From: Actinomycetes bacterium
GTDB taxonomy: Bacteria > Actinomycetota > Actinomycetes > Actinomycetales > Cellulomonadaceae
Assembly: GCA_023412515.1 (NCBI GenBank)
Contig: JAEYNO010000022.1
Location: 1-7,961 of the forward strand
Reading direction: 5' to 3'
DNA: 7,961 nt
In this document: piece by piece, positions 1-6,007 of the stretch
Layout: each line of letters starts with the position of its first letter
How positions within the stretch are numbered: the stretch's first letter is position 1
Program-made: the position numbers and the translations under genes
Notes under the pieces: generated by a model
Database searches by the model: none
Told to the model about the DNA's origin: nothing
What the model saw: only the letters and a program-made list of their open reading frames with translations

Positions 1-623
1 GCGGCGATGCGCGCGACGTCGTCGGCGTGCTCGCGCGCGAGGTCGGCACGGGCCCGCTCGGCGTCGGCGCGGCGCGTCTGCTCGGCCGCGAGCGCCTGCG
101 AGCGGCGCACGTCCGTGCCCCACCACCACGGCGGCAGCAGCAGCGCGAGCGCGACGAGCGTGAGCTGCGCGACGTCCTGGGTCCCCAGCCCCGCGACCAC
201 AGCCCCGACGGGCGTCGCTACGACCAGCGCCGTCAGCGTGCCGAGGACCGCCGCGCGCGGCCGGCCCGACGCCCGCACGGCGACCGTGAAGATCGCGTCG
301 AACAGCACGAGGTACATGCCGAGGCTGCCGCCCAGCGCCGCGTCGGCCAGCGTGAGCACCGTGACGCCGACCAGCGCGGACACGGGGTGCGTCCGCTTGG
401 CGAGCAGCACGGTCGTCGCGACGACCAGCAGGCCCGCCTGCCACGGCACCGGGCCACCCGGCACGTCGACCAGCGGCACGTCGCTGCCGACCATGCGGAC
501 GTCGAGCGTCAGCAGCAGCAGCCCCACCAGCAGCAGCGCCACCGAGTCCCAGCGCGCGGCCTGCGGGCTCTCGCGCGCGAGCCACCACGTGGTGTCGACG
601 CGGCTGCGGAGGGCGCTGAGCAT
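1..623 (-). CDS. sensor histidine kinase, N-terminal membrane part (partial)
   Basis: The minus strand is open from an ATG at 623 to the window edge (207 codons, no stop), so the C-terminus is missing. About six hydrophobic stretches are seen at roughly residues 27-46, 60-76, 81-98, 101-117, 123-146 and 152-169. A charged, Ala/Arg/Glu-rich helix follows (about 172-207, QALAAEQTRRADAERARADL), which looks like the coiled-coil linker just before the dimerisation helix. This layout is typical of NarL-type actinobacterial sensor kinases, whose phosphorylated His lies in an ARELHD-like motif right after such a linker. That motif, the ATPase domain and any partner response regulator would lie to the left, so the kinase assignment is inference from architecture. 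The ribosome site is weak (GGGATGG four bases before the ATG). The gene is divergent from the membrane protein at 741. Confidence 0.7.
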   Translation of the reverse strand, partial: MLSALRSRVDTTWWLARESPQAARWDSVALLLVGLLLLTLDVRMVGSDVPLVDVPGGPVPWQAGLLVVATTVLLAKRTHPVSALVGVTVLTLADAALGGSLGMYLVLFDAIFTVAVRASGRPRAAVLGTLTALVVATPVGAVVAGLGTQDVAQLTLVALALLLPPWWWGTDVRRSQALAAEQTRRADAERARADLAREHADDVARIA

Positions 624-686
624 GCGCCCATCCCAGCACGCGCGCGGCGCGCGGCCCTCGTCCGAACGGAGGAGCGCCCGCGCGCA

Positions 687-699
687 GGACGGTCCGTCC
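687..699. promoter_or_regulatory. 13-bp perfect inverted repeat in a divergent intergenic region
   Basis: GGACGGTCCGTCC has 6-bp perfect arms around a single T. It sits in the 117-bp gap between the divergent histidine kinase and membrane-protein genes, 42 bp before the second start. It could be an operator for both promoters, but short palindromes are common in DNA this GC-rich, and no -10/-35 pair could be fixed beside it. Confidence 0.2.
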
Positions 700-740
700 G
701 CCGGACGCGGCCGCGGGCCGGTGCGCGCGACGGTGCTCGC

Positions 741-1427
741 ATGGACGTCATCGGGTGGATCCGCGAGAACCCCGTCGCCGCGCTCGTCGTGGCCTGCGAG
801 GTCGCGTTCTGGGTGTTCCTCGCGGCGGCGGTCGTCGCGCGGTACGTCTTCCGGCGCCGTCGGCTGTCGACCGTGCTGCTGCTGTGCGAGCCCGCGATCG
901 AGGTCGTGCTGCTGGTCGCGACCGTCGGCGACCTGCTGCGCGGGTCCGAGCCCACGTGGACGCACGGGCTCGCGGCGCTCTACCTCGGGTTCACGGTCGG
1001 GTTCGGGAAGTACACCGTGCAGCGCGTCGACGCGTGGGTGGCCTGGCGGTTCTTCGACGGGCCGCGTCCGCCGCGGCCCCCGGCGGGCGGCCGCGCGCGG
1101 CTCGCGTACGAGTGGCGGCTGTGGCTGCGCGTGCTGCTCGCGTGGACCGTCGCCGTCGCCGTGCTCGGCGTGCTGTGGCTCATCGCGGACGCCCCCGACC
1201 AGCGCGAGGTGCTGCTCGCGTGGGGCGGTCGGGCCTCGCTCGTGCTCGTGCTGTGGTTCGTCACCGGGCCCGTGTGGCAGCTGTTCGCGGGCGGCCTGGG
1301 CGGCCCGTCGGACGACGATGCGGACGGCGCCGCGGAGGGCCGTGGCTCCGCCGGTGCGTCCGGACGGGCGGACGGCGCGGCGGCCCGCGGCACGGCGGCG
1401 CCCGCGCGGAGCGACGGAACGCCGTGA
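741..1427 (+). CDS. multi-pass membrane protein of unknown function
   Basis: A 228-residue protein starting at ATG 741 (MDVIGWIRENPVAAL). The reading frame stays open further upstream, but the hydrophobic N-terminus and the divergent neighbour favour this ATG; no clear Shine-Dalgarno is visible, so a leaderless transcript is possible. Five likely membrane helices lie at about 11-34, 44-66, 74-94, 127-149 and 158-182. Between helices 3 and 4 is a basic, Pro-rich loop (GPRPPRPPAGGRAR). After helix 5 a low-complexity Gly/Ala/Asp/Arg tail (about 185-228) is probably disordered. The shape recalls small actinobacterial membrane proteins sometimes labelled YmcC-like, but I cannot confirm a family and no catalytic motif is visible. 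It converges on the HxlR gene with only 18 bp between the stop codons. Confidence 0.75.
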   Translation: MDVIGWIRENPVAALVVACEVAFWVFLAAAVVARYVFRRRRLSTVLLLCEPAIEVVLLVATVGDLLRGSEPTWTHGLAALYLGFTVGFGKYTVQRVDAWVAWRFFDGPRPPRPPAGGRARLAYEWRLWLRVLLAWTVAVAVLGVLWLIADAPDQREVLLAWGGRASLVLVLWFVTGPVWQLFAGGLGGPSDDDADGAAEGRGSAGASGRADGAAARGTAAPARSDGTP

Positions 1428-1445
1428 CCGGTCGACCGCGACGGC

Positions 1446-1862
1446 TCAGTCGGTGCGCTCGCCGACGATCGCGTCCGCGTGCTCGACGATCCACGACATG
1501 AGCGGCAGCAGCCGTGCCGCGAGGTCGGCGCCCAGGGGCGACAGCGCGTAGTCGACGCGCGGCGGCACGGTGCCGGTCACGGTGCGCTCGACCAGGCCGT
1601 CGGCCTCGAGCGTGCGCAGCGTCTGCGCCAGCATCTTCTCGCTGACGCCCTCGACGACGCGGCGCAGCTCGCCCCAGCGCAGCGTGCGCTCCGACAGCGC
1701 GACGAGCACGAGCACGCCCCACTTGGACGTCACGTGGTCGAGCACGACGCGGCTCGGGCACGCCGCGGGCAGCCGGCCCGCGGCGAGCATCTGCTGCAAC
1801 GGCGTCGCCACGGGTGTGGTGGTCGTCACGTCGGCCGTCGTCGCCAGCGCTGCTGCCTGCAT
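1446..1862 (-). CDS. HxlR (DUF24) family redox-sensing repressor, YtfH/QorR-like
   Basis: A 138-residue winged-helix regulator. The start at ATG 1862 is supported by a strong GGAGG five bases upstream; longer upstream reading in this frame would run into the divergent qorB gene. After a 29-residue Ala/Thr-rich leader, the family core begins at ACPSR (Cys35), then VTSKWGVLVLVAL (about 44-56), the recognition region with GVSEKMLAQTLRTLEADGL (72-90) and the wing with VPPRVDYALSPLG (99-111). From memory these blocks resemble E. coli YtfH closely. The Cys before PSR matches the single conserved Cys that DUF24 regulators such as YodB and QorR use to sense quinones and electrophiles. The gene is divergent from the qorB-like gene, as ytfH is from ytfG and qorR from qor2, so it probably represses that gene and itself. 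Confidence 0.9.
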   Translation of the reverse strand: MQAAALATTADVTTTTPVATPLQQMLAAGRLPAACPSRVVLDHVTSKWGVLVLVALSERTLRWGELRRVVEGVSEKMLAQTLRTLEADGLVERTVTGTVPPRVDYALSPLGADLAARLLPLMSWIVEHADAIVGERTD

Positions 1863-1877
1863 GCTCACCTCCGGGTA

Positions 1878-1902
1878 GGTACCCGACAGGAAGGTGGGTA
1901 CC
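1878..1902. promoter_or_regulatory. candidate HxlR operator between hxlR and qorB
   Basis: GGTACCC at 1878-1884 and GGGTACC at 1896-1902 form a perfect 7-bp inverted repeat with an 11-bp spacer. Each arm also contains a GGTACC palindrome, and their centres are 19 bp apart. The site lies in the 133-bp gap between the divergent regulator and oxidoreductase starts, close to the regulator. A minus-strand TAGACT (1915-1920) could be a -10 for the regulator, which would put the operator in its early transcribed region. DUF24 regulators usually bind such palindromes in shared promoters; occupancy here is inferred. Confidence 0.5.
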
Positions 1903-1995
1903 GCGTCGTGGGAAAGTCTAGGCGAGCACCACCGTTGACCCGGGCGAACGCACCACCGCGCGGTCGTCCGGCCGCACCCACCGAGGAGGATCACC

Positions 1996-2874
1996 ATGTC
2001 CGTCGTCGTCACCGGGGCCACCGGCCACCTGGGCCGTCTCGCCGTCGAGGGTCTGCTGGCCGCGGGCGTCACCGACGTCGTCGCCGGCGCGCGCGGCACC
2101 GACCGCGTCGCCGACCTCGTCGCCCGCGGCGCGCGCGCCGCCGAGGTCGACTACGACCGCCCCGAGACGCTCGCCGCCGCGTTCGCGGGCGCCGACACCG
2201 TCGTGCTCGTCTCGGGCAGCGAGGTCGGGCGCCGCGTGCCGCAGCACCAGGCCGTCGCCGACGCCGCCGTCGCCGCGGGCGTCCGCCGCGTGGTCTACAC
2301 GTCCGCGCCGCACGCCGACGCCACCGAGCTGGTCCTCGCGCCCGAGCACAAGGCCACCGAGGAGCTGCTCGCCGCGTCCGGCCTGGTCACGACGATCCTG
2401 CGCAACAACTGGTACACCGAGAACTACGTGCAGAGCCTGCAGCAGGCCGCCGCGACCGGCGAGATCGTCGGGTCGGTCGGCCAGGGTCGCGTCGCGTCGG
2501 CGTCGCGCCAGGACTTCGCGGACGCGATCGTCGCGGTCGTCACGGGCGAGGGTCACGACGGCCAGGTCCACGAGCTCGCCGGCGACGTCGCGTGGACGCA
2601 CGACGAGCTCGCGGCCGCCGCGTCGCAGGTGCTCGGCCGGGACGTCGTCTACCGCGACGTCACGCCCGACGAGCAGCGCGCCGGCCTGCTGGCCGCGGGC
2701 CTCGACGAAAGCACCGCCGGGTTCGTCGTCGCGCTCGACCAGAACATCAAGGCCGGCACCCTCGCGGACACCGACGGCACGCTGCGCCGCCTCATCGGCC
2801 GCCCGACGACCCCCCTCGTCGACGGCCTGCGCGCCGCCTGGGCCGCCGCGACCCGCCTGACGGCCGCCCGGTGA
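1996..2874 (+). CDS. qorB: NmrA-like NAD(P)H:quinone oxidoreductase (QorB/YtfG-like)
   Basis: A 292-residue atypical short-chain dehydrogenase. ATG 1996 is preceded by GAGGAGG (1983-1989) with a 6-base gap. The N-terminal Rossmann fold carries VTGATGHLG (residues 5-13), the dinucleotide-binding Gly motif. Further blocks shared, from memory, with E. coli QorB (YtfG, 286 aa) are SEVGRRVPQH, VVYTSAPHADAT, LRNNWYTENY, GQGRVASASRQDFADA, VHELAGDVAWT and LRRLIGRPTT. The family reduces quinones with NADPH, so the likely role is cytosolic detoxification of quinones or electrophiles under control of the divergent HxlR regulator. The C-terminus is odd: a 65-bp tandem duplication and a one-base difference make it end in RLTAAR rather than the terminus encoded in the downstream copy (see the repeat entry). 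Substrate range is inferred. Confidence 0.92.
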   Translation: MSVVVTGATGHLGRLAVEGLLAAGVTDVVAGARGTDRVADLVARGARAAEVDYDRPETLAAAFAGADTVVLVSGSEVGRRVPQHQAVADAAVAAGVRRVVYTSAPHADATELVLAPEHKATEELLAASGLVTTILRNNWYTENYVQSLQQAAATGEIVGSVGQGRVASASRQDFADAIVAVVTGEGHDGQVHELAGDVAWTHDELAAAASQVLGRDVVYRDVTPDEQRAGLLAAGLDESTAGFVVALDQNIKAGTLADTDGTLRRLIGRPTTPLVDGLRAAWAAATRLTAAR

Positions 2875-2933
2875 CCCCCCTCGTCGACGGCCTGCGCGCC
2901 GCCTGGGCCGCCGCGACCGCCTGACGGCCGCCC
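2808..2933 (+). repeat. tandem duplication of the qorB 3' end, with a 1-bp indel
   Basis: Positions 2808-2869 and 2873-2933 are identical except for one extra C in the first copy (GCGACCCGCCTGAC against GCGACCGCCTGAC). The unit length is 65 bp. The first copy is translated as the end of QorB and, because of the extra C, reads past the TGA to a new stop at the copy junction (2872-2874). Read in its own frame, the second copy gives PLVDGLRAAWAAATA and then a stop, probably the ancestral ending. The second copy now lies downstream of the stop and is not translated as part of qorB. Confidence 0.9.
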
Positions 2934-2936
2934 CTG

Positions 2937-3112
2937 GCCGCCCGGCTGCCCGTCGGGTGGGACGGTCTGTCCGCGAGACCGGGCCGGCGTCGTCCATCGC
3001 GTCGATGCGCGACCCCGGCCTGGTCTCGCGGCGTGGGCGTACCGGTGGGTGGACGTCGGCCCCGTCGTCGGTCGCCCGCGGGTGCTCGTCGGCGCGACGG
3101 ATGACGGCCTGG
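2937..3112. repeat. long palindromic intergenic repeat, copy A
   Basis: The first full copy of a roughly 170-bp unit that recurs without gaps 254 bp downstream (copy B). It has a left part containing GTGGGAC (2957-2963), a 61-bp near-palindrome at 2971-3031 with perfect outer arms CCGCGAGACC/GGTCTCGCGG, and a right part with a 24-bp block (3051-3074) that is exact in copy B, followed by CGTCGGCGCGACGGATGACG (3087-3106). In the palindrome, 25 of 30 opposing pairs are Watson-Crick and 2 are G-T. It lies between two convergent genes, where it could end transcription from both sides. No protein-coding signal is seen. Confidence 0.75.
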
Positions 3113-3136
3113 ACGCGTCGTCGTGCCGTCGTTCGT

Positions 3137-3192
3137 CGACACCGTGATCCGTCGCGCCGGGCCGACCGTCGGCCCGGCGGATGACGGTGTCG
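3137..3192. repeat. large imperfect hairpin between repeat copies A and B
   Basis: CGACACCGT (3137-3145) pairs with ACGGTGTCG (3184-3192), ATCCG (3147-3151) with CGGAT (3178-3182), and CCGGGCCGAC (3157-3166) with GTCGGCCCGG (3168-3177). That is 24 paired positions with a 5-base bulge (TCGCG, 3152-3156), one G-G mismatch and a minimal loop. Its right arm resembles the CGGCGCGACGGATGACGG motif of copies A, B and C, and its left arm is that motif inverted, so it may have arisen from two oppositely oriented motif copies. There is no T-run on either side, so a standard intrinsic terminator is not shown. Confidence 0.7.
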
Positions 3193-3198
3193 CCCTCG

Positions 3199-3366
3199 GG
3201 TGTCCATCCGGTGGGACAGGTCGCTCGTGACGCCGGGCTGACGTCCTCCATCGGCGAGATGCGTGACCTCAGCCCGGTCTCGTCGGGTCGGCGTCCCGGC
3301 TGACGGACGTCGGCCCCGTCGTCGGTCGTCGTACGGCGTTCGTCGGCGCGCTGGATGACGGCGTCG
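3199..3366. repeat. long palindromic intergenic repeat, copy B
   Basis: A diverged second copy, aligned to copy A at a constant 254-bp offset. The 61-bp palindromic part (3225-3285) matches copy A at 44 of 61 positions by hand count. It keeps a strong stem: CCGGGCTGA-C-GTC (3233-3245) against GAC-C-TCAGCCCGG (3265-3277), with a single C-C mismatch. Two stem pairs differ from copy A on both sides and still pair (C-G to T-A, G-C to A-T), which argues for selection on the fold. The 24-bp block at 3305-3328 is identical to 3051-3074. Confidence 0.75.
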
Positions 3367-3446
3367 TCGGGTCGGAGCCTCGCGTCGTCGCGATCGCACC
3401 GGTCGCGGTCGACCGCTGAGCTGCGCCTGACCCGCGCCGCGTGAAC

Positions 3447-3497
3447 CCGTCATCGGTCGCGTCCGGGACCGCGTCGGCGCGACGGACGACGGGGTCG
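3447..3497. repeat. partial third copy (C) of the intergenic repeat
   Basis: This aligns without gaps to 3062-3112 of copy A and 3316-3366 of copy B. It shares CCGTC-TCGGTCGC at its left end and CGTCGGCGCGACGG, then ACGACGG, at its right (3472-3492). Only the right-hand part of the unit is present; the palindrome is missing. It ends 15 bp before the stop codon of the convergent oxidoreductase. The 80 bp between copies B and C (3367-3446) show nothing I recognise. Confidence 0.55.
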
Positions 3498-3511
3498 TTC
3501 CGGACGACGTG

Positions 3512-4627
3512 TCAGACCGCGTCCGCCCACGGCTCCGCGACCGTGCGGACCTCCCGGCCCGTGCGGGCGGACTCCTCGATCGCGAGCCCGAGCAGGTGGT
3601 CCTGGCAGCCGTCGGCCAGCGGGTACGGCGGCGGCGCGTCGCCGCGCAGCCACGCGCCGGACGCGTCGAGCAGGTGCGCGACCGCCAGGTCGTCGTCCGC
3701 GAGCCGCGCGCCGACGTACGGGTTGCGGTAGAGCACGCGGCCGTCCACCGACAGGTGCTCGAGGTCGAACCCGTCGAGGTTCTGCTCGATGCCGGCCTGC
3801 CGGCGCTCGATGCGCGACGTCAGCACCGTGCGCTCGTCGACACGGCGCGTGACGGCGTCGTCGACGATCTCGCCGTGCGACCCGCGGACGACGATCCTGT
3901 TGGTGCGCAGCGGGTTGTGCCACTGGTTGTCGGTGAAGTCGTAGAGCACGGACCGACTGTCGCCCAGGTCGAGCGTCGCCAGGATCTGCCGCGTCGGCTC
4001 GGCGTCGACCTTGCCCGTCCACCCGTCGCGCTCGAGCGGCGAGAGCAGCGGTGCCGTGAACGCCTGCGCGCGCACCGTCACGGGCCCGCGCCCGGCGCCC
4101 AGCAGGTGCCGCGCGAGCCCGGCAGCGTGGTACAGGTGCGTCGACGACACCTGCACCTGCGTCGGCTCGCCGATGGTCCCGGCGGTCACGACGGCGCGTC
4201 GTGCCTGGTGGGACGGCATGAAGGGCGAGTGCTCGGCGACCTGCACGAGCCCCGTGGGCCCGACGTCGGCCCACAGCGCGCGCAGCCCGTCGACGTCGGG
4301 CGCGGGCGGCGTCTCGGCCAGCACCGGCACCGCCGCGTCGACGATCTCACGCACCGCGTCGGGCGTCACGGGCCACGGCGTCGCGGTGACCACGAGCTCG
4401 GGCCGGTCGGGCGCGACGCCGGCGCCGGGCAGCGCGCCCGTCACGAGCTCCTCGATCGTGCGGACCGTCGGCACGCCCCACGCGGCTTCGACCCACGCGC
4501 CGCGCTCGGCGGTGCGGGTCACGACGCCCACGCACCGGAACCGGTCCGGCAGCAGGCGCGCCACGCGCACGAAGAACTCGGCCCGCCACCCGGACCCCAC
4601 CACCCCGAACGTCACCGGCTGCGGCAC
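3512..4627 (-). CDS. Gfo/Idh/MocA family NAD(P)-dependent oxidoreductase
   Basis: A 371-residue protein starting at GTG 4627, with GAGGAGG ending six bases upstream. The N-terminal Rossmann fold has GVVGSGWRA (residues 8-16), the dinucleotide-binding motif, followed by the strand ending RCVGVVTR (31-38). The second half has the alpha/beta substrate domain of the family, with QVAEHSPFMPSHQARR (129-144) and HAAGLARHLLG (167-177). Usual length is 330-390, so this is full length. Family members oxidise or reduce sugars, inositols and related polyols; the substrate here is unknown. The hallmark Glu-Lys-Pro motif is read as ETPPAP (105-110), so the usual Lys is replaced by Thr. The gene stands alone, converging on qorB and divergent from the F420-type gene. 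A minus-strand TAGGGT (4653-4658) is a possible -10 with no good -35. Confidence 0.88.
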   Translation of the reverse strand: MPQPVTFGVVGSGWRAEFFVRVARLLPDRFRCVGVVTRTAERGAWVEAAWGVPTVRTIEELVTGALPGAGVAPDRPELVVTATPWPVTPDAVREIVDAAVPVLAETPPAPDVDGLRALWADVGPTGLVQVAEHSPFMPSHQARRAVVTAGTIGEPTQVQVSSTHLYHAAGLARHLLGAGRGPVTVRAQAFTAPLLSPLERDGWTGKVDAEPTRQILATLDLGDSRSVLYDFTDNQWHNPLRTNRIVVRGSHGEIVDDAVTRRVDERTVLTSRIERRQAGIEQNLDGFDLEHLSVDGRVLYRNPYVGARLADDDLAVAHLLDASGAWLRGDAPPPYPLADGCQDHLLGLAIEESARTGREVRTVAEPWADAV

Positions 4628-4787
4628 GCGGACCTCCTCGTCGTCGTCCCCGACCCTAGCCGCGCCCCGCCCGACCTCCCTGCGTGAGAGGTCGATCCGG
4701 TCTTGACCTGTCGTCGTCGACGGCGGGGTGCATCGCCGTCACGGGTGGTCGGTGCGAAGGGATCGGCTGCTCGCCAGGGGAATTGGC
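4628..4787. other. divergent intergenic region, left part
   Basis: Together with the G-rich repeats to its right, this forms the 364-bp gap between the divergent Gfo/Idh/MocA and LLM genes. It holds the ribosome site of the minus-strand gene (complement of CCTCC near 4633-4637) and a plus-strand TTGACC (4703-4708) resembling a -35 element, but no acceptable -10 at the right distance. Nothing else is recognised here. Confidence 0.4.
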
Positions 4788-4925
4788 GACTGGATTGCGC
4801 TCTCGCGGGGGGAGGGGACTGGATTGCGCTCTCGCGGGGGGGAGGAGGAGGGGACTGGATTGCGCTCTCGCGAGGGGATGAGGTGGAGGAGGGGGAGGGG
4901 CGGAGGACTGGATTGCGCTCTCGCG
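4788..4925 (+). repeat. four exact 20-bp direct repeats separated by G-rich spacers
   Basis: GACTGGATTGCGCTCTCGCG occurs exactly at 4788-4807, 4817-4836, 4853-4872 and 4906-4925. The intervals between starts are 29, 36 and 53 bp. The spacers are purine-rich, mostly G-runs broken by A. A degenerate remnant (GGATTG, 4962-4967) lies 52 bp beyond the same bases of copy four. All copies have the same orientation and lie just upstream of the LLM oxidoreductase start, so they sit in its promoter or leader. Growing spacer length and G-tracts suggest slippage or unequal exchange. The function is unknown. Confidence 0.9.
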
Positions 4926-4948
4926 GGGGGAGGGGGTGGCGGGGTGGG
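4925..4948 (+). promoter_or_regulatory. potential G-quadruplex before the LLM oxidoreductase gene
   Basis: Immediately after the fourth direct repeat, the plus strand has G-runs of 6, 5, 4 and 3 separated by A, TGGC and T, which fits the usual four-tract quadruplex rule. It is on the coding strand, 44 bp before the GTG start at 4992, so it could fold in the transcript as well as in DNA. The earlier spacers are also G-rich and might offer alternative folds. Any effect on expression is inference. Confidence 0.5.
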
Positions 4949-4991
4949 AGTTCGGGGTGCCGGATTGTCGTCGGGGGGTGAGGCTCGGGGG

Positions 4992-5993
4992 GTGACGCGA
5001 TTCGGGTACACCCTCATGACCGAGCAGTCCGGCCCGCGCGAGCTCGTGCGCTACGCGCAGCACGCCGACCGGCTGGGCTTCGACTTCGCGGTGTCGTCGG
5101 ACCACTACTTCCCGTGGCTCGACGAGCAGGGCCACGCGCCGTACGCGTGGAGCGTGCTGGGTGCGGTCGCGCAGGCGACCGAGCGCCTCGAGCTCATGAC
5201 GTACGTGACGTGCCCGACCATCCGCTACCACCCGGCGGTCGTCGCGCAGAAGGCCGCGACGCTCGCGCTGCTCTCCGAGGGGCGGTTCACGCTCGGCGTG
5301 GGTGCGGGCGAGAACCTCAACGAGCACGTGGTGGGCGAGCGGTGGCCCGCGGTCGGCGAGCGCCACGACATGCTCGAGGAGGCGCTGGAGATCATCCACC
5401 AGCTGCTCACGGGCGACCGCGTCACGTACGAGGGCGCGCACTTCCGCGTCGACTCGGCCAAGCTCTGGGACGTCCCCGAGGCGCCCGTGCCCATCGCGGT
5501 CGCCGTCTCGGGCGAGCAGTCCGTGCAGCGGTTCTCGTCGCTGGCCGACCACCTGGTCGCGGTCGAGCCGGATGCCGACCTGGTGCGCCGCTGGGACGAG
5601 GCGCGCGCGGGGCTGGAGGCGCTCGAGGCGATCGGCCCGTCGCGCAAGATCGGGCAGATCCCGATCTCGTGGGGGCCTGACCGCGACGAGGCCGTGGCCC
5701 GGGCGCACGCGGAGTTCCGGTGGTTCGGCGGCGGCTGGAAGGTCAACGCGGACCTGCCGACGACCGAGGCGTTCGACGCCGCGAGCCAGTTCGTGCGCCC
5801 CGAGGACGTGGCCGACGCGATCCCGTGCGGGCCGGACCTCGACGCGGTCGTCGAGGCGGTCAGCGCGTTCTGGGAGGCGGGGTTCACGGACGTCGCGCTC
5901 GTGCAGGTGGGCGACGCGCTGCAGCAGCGGTTCCTCGACGAGGCCGCCGGCCCGCTGCTGGAGCGGCTGCGCGAGGCTGCGCCGGCCGGCTGA
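4992..5993 (+). CDS. F420-dependent LLM-class oxidoreductase, G6PDH-like family
   Basis: A 333-residue TIM-barrel protein of the luciferase-like monooxygenase superfamily. The frame is open further upstream, but that part would translate the G-rich repeats. GTG 4992 gives VTRFGYTLMTEQ, a normal family N-terminus of the expected length. Motifs: SSDHYFPW (35-42), RYHPAVVAQKAATL (79-92) and VGAGENLNEHVVG (103-115). By position, His38, Trp42 and Glu107 correspond to His40, Trp44 and Glu109 of mycobacterial FGD1, the residues that act with F420. This places it in the group often called F420-dependent G6PDH-family oxidoreductases, most of which have unknown substrates, so glucose-6-phosphate should not be assumed. 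It is cytosolic and followed 191 bp later by the ferritin-VIT gene, with no sign of tight coupling. Confidence 0.9.
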   Translation: MTRFGYTLMTEQSGPRELVRYAQHADRLGFDFAVSSDHYFPWLDEQGHAPYAWSVLGAVAQATERLELMTYVTCPTIRYHPAVVAQKAATLALLSEGRFTLGVGAGENLNEHVVGERWPAVGERHDMLEEALEIIHQLLTGDRVTYEGAHFRVDSAKLWDVPEAPVPIAVAVSGEQSVQRFSSLADHLVAVEPDADLVRRWDEARAGLEALEAIGPSRKIGQIPISWGPDRDEAVARAHAEFRWFGGGWKVNADLPTTEAFDAASQFVRPEDVADAIPCGPDLDAVVEAVSAFWEAGFTDVALVQVGDALQQRFLDEAAGPLLERLREAAPAG

Positions 5994-5995
5994 GG

Positions 5996-6007
5996 GGGCG
6001 CGCGCCC
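5996..6007. terminator. GC palindrome just after the LLM gene stop
   Basis: GGGCGCGCGCCC is a perfect 12-bp palindrome beginning three bases after the TGA at 5991-5993. The position suits a transcription end, and a similar palindrome follows the next gene. However, it has no separate loop and no downstream T-run, so an intrinsic terminator is only a possibility. Confidence 0.25.

Noticed and set aside
7..1551. 514-codon open frame on the plus strand over the histidine kinase and membrane protein
   Set aside because: Its Ser/Arg/Ala-rich sequence has no domain features and it is antisense or out of frame to better-supported genes.
1918..3453. 511-codon open frame on the minus strand over qorB and the repeat region
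   Set aside because: It is antisense to qorB and runs through palindromes and the tandem duplication. Composition is Arg/Gly/Ala-rich and no domain is recognised.
2875..3511. Insertion sequence or transposon remnant with coding capacity
   Set aside because: No transposase-like peptide was recognised in any frame and no flanking target duplication could be defined; only a non-coding repeat is supported.
4788..4925. CRISPR array
   Set aside because: The repeats are only 20 bp, the spacers vary from 9 to 33 bp and are simple G-rich sequence, and no cas gene is present.
4728..4991. Upstream extension of the LLM gene to an ATG at 4728
   Set aside because: The added 88 residues would be a translation of the G-rich direct repeats (Gly/Arg/Glu-rich), unlike any LLM N-terminus; GTG 4992 gives the normal length.
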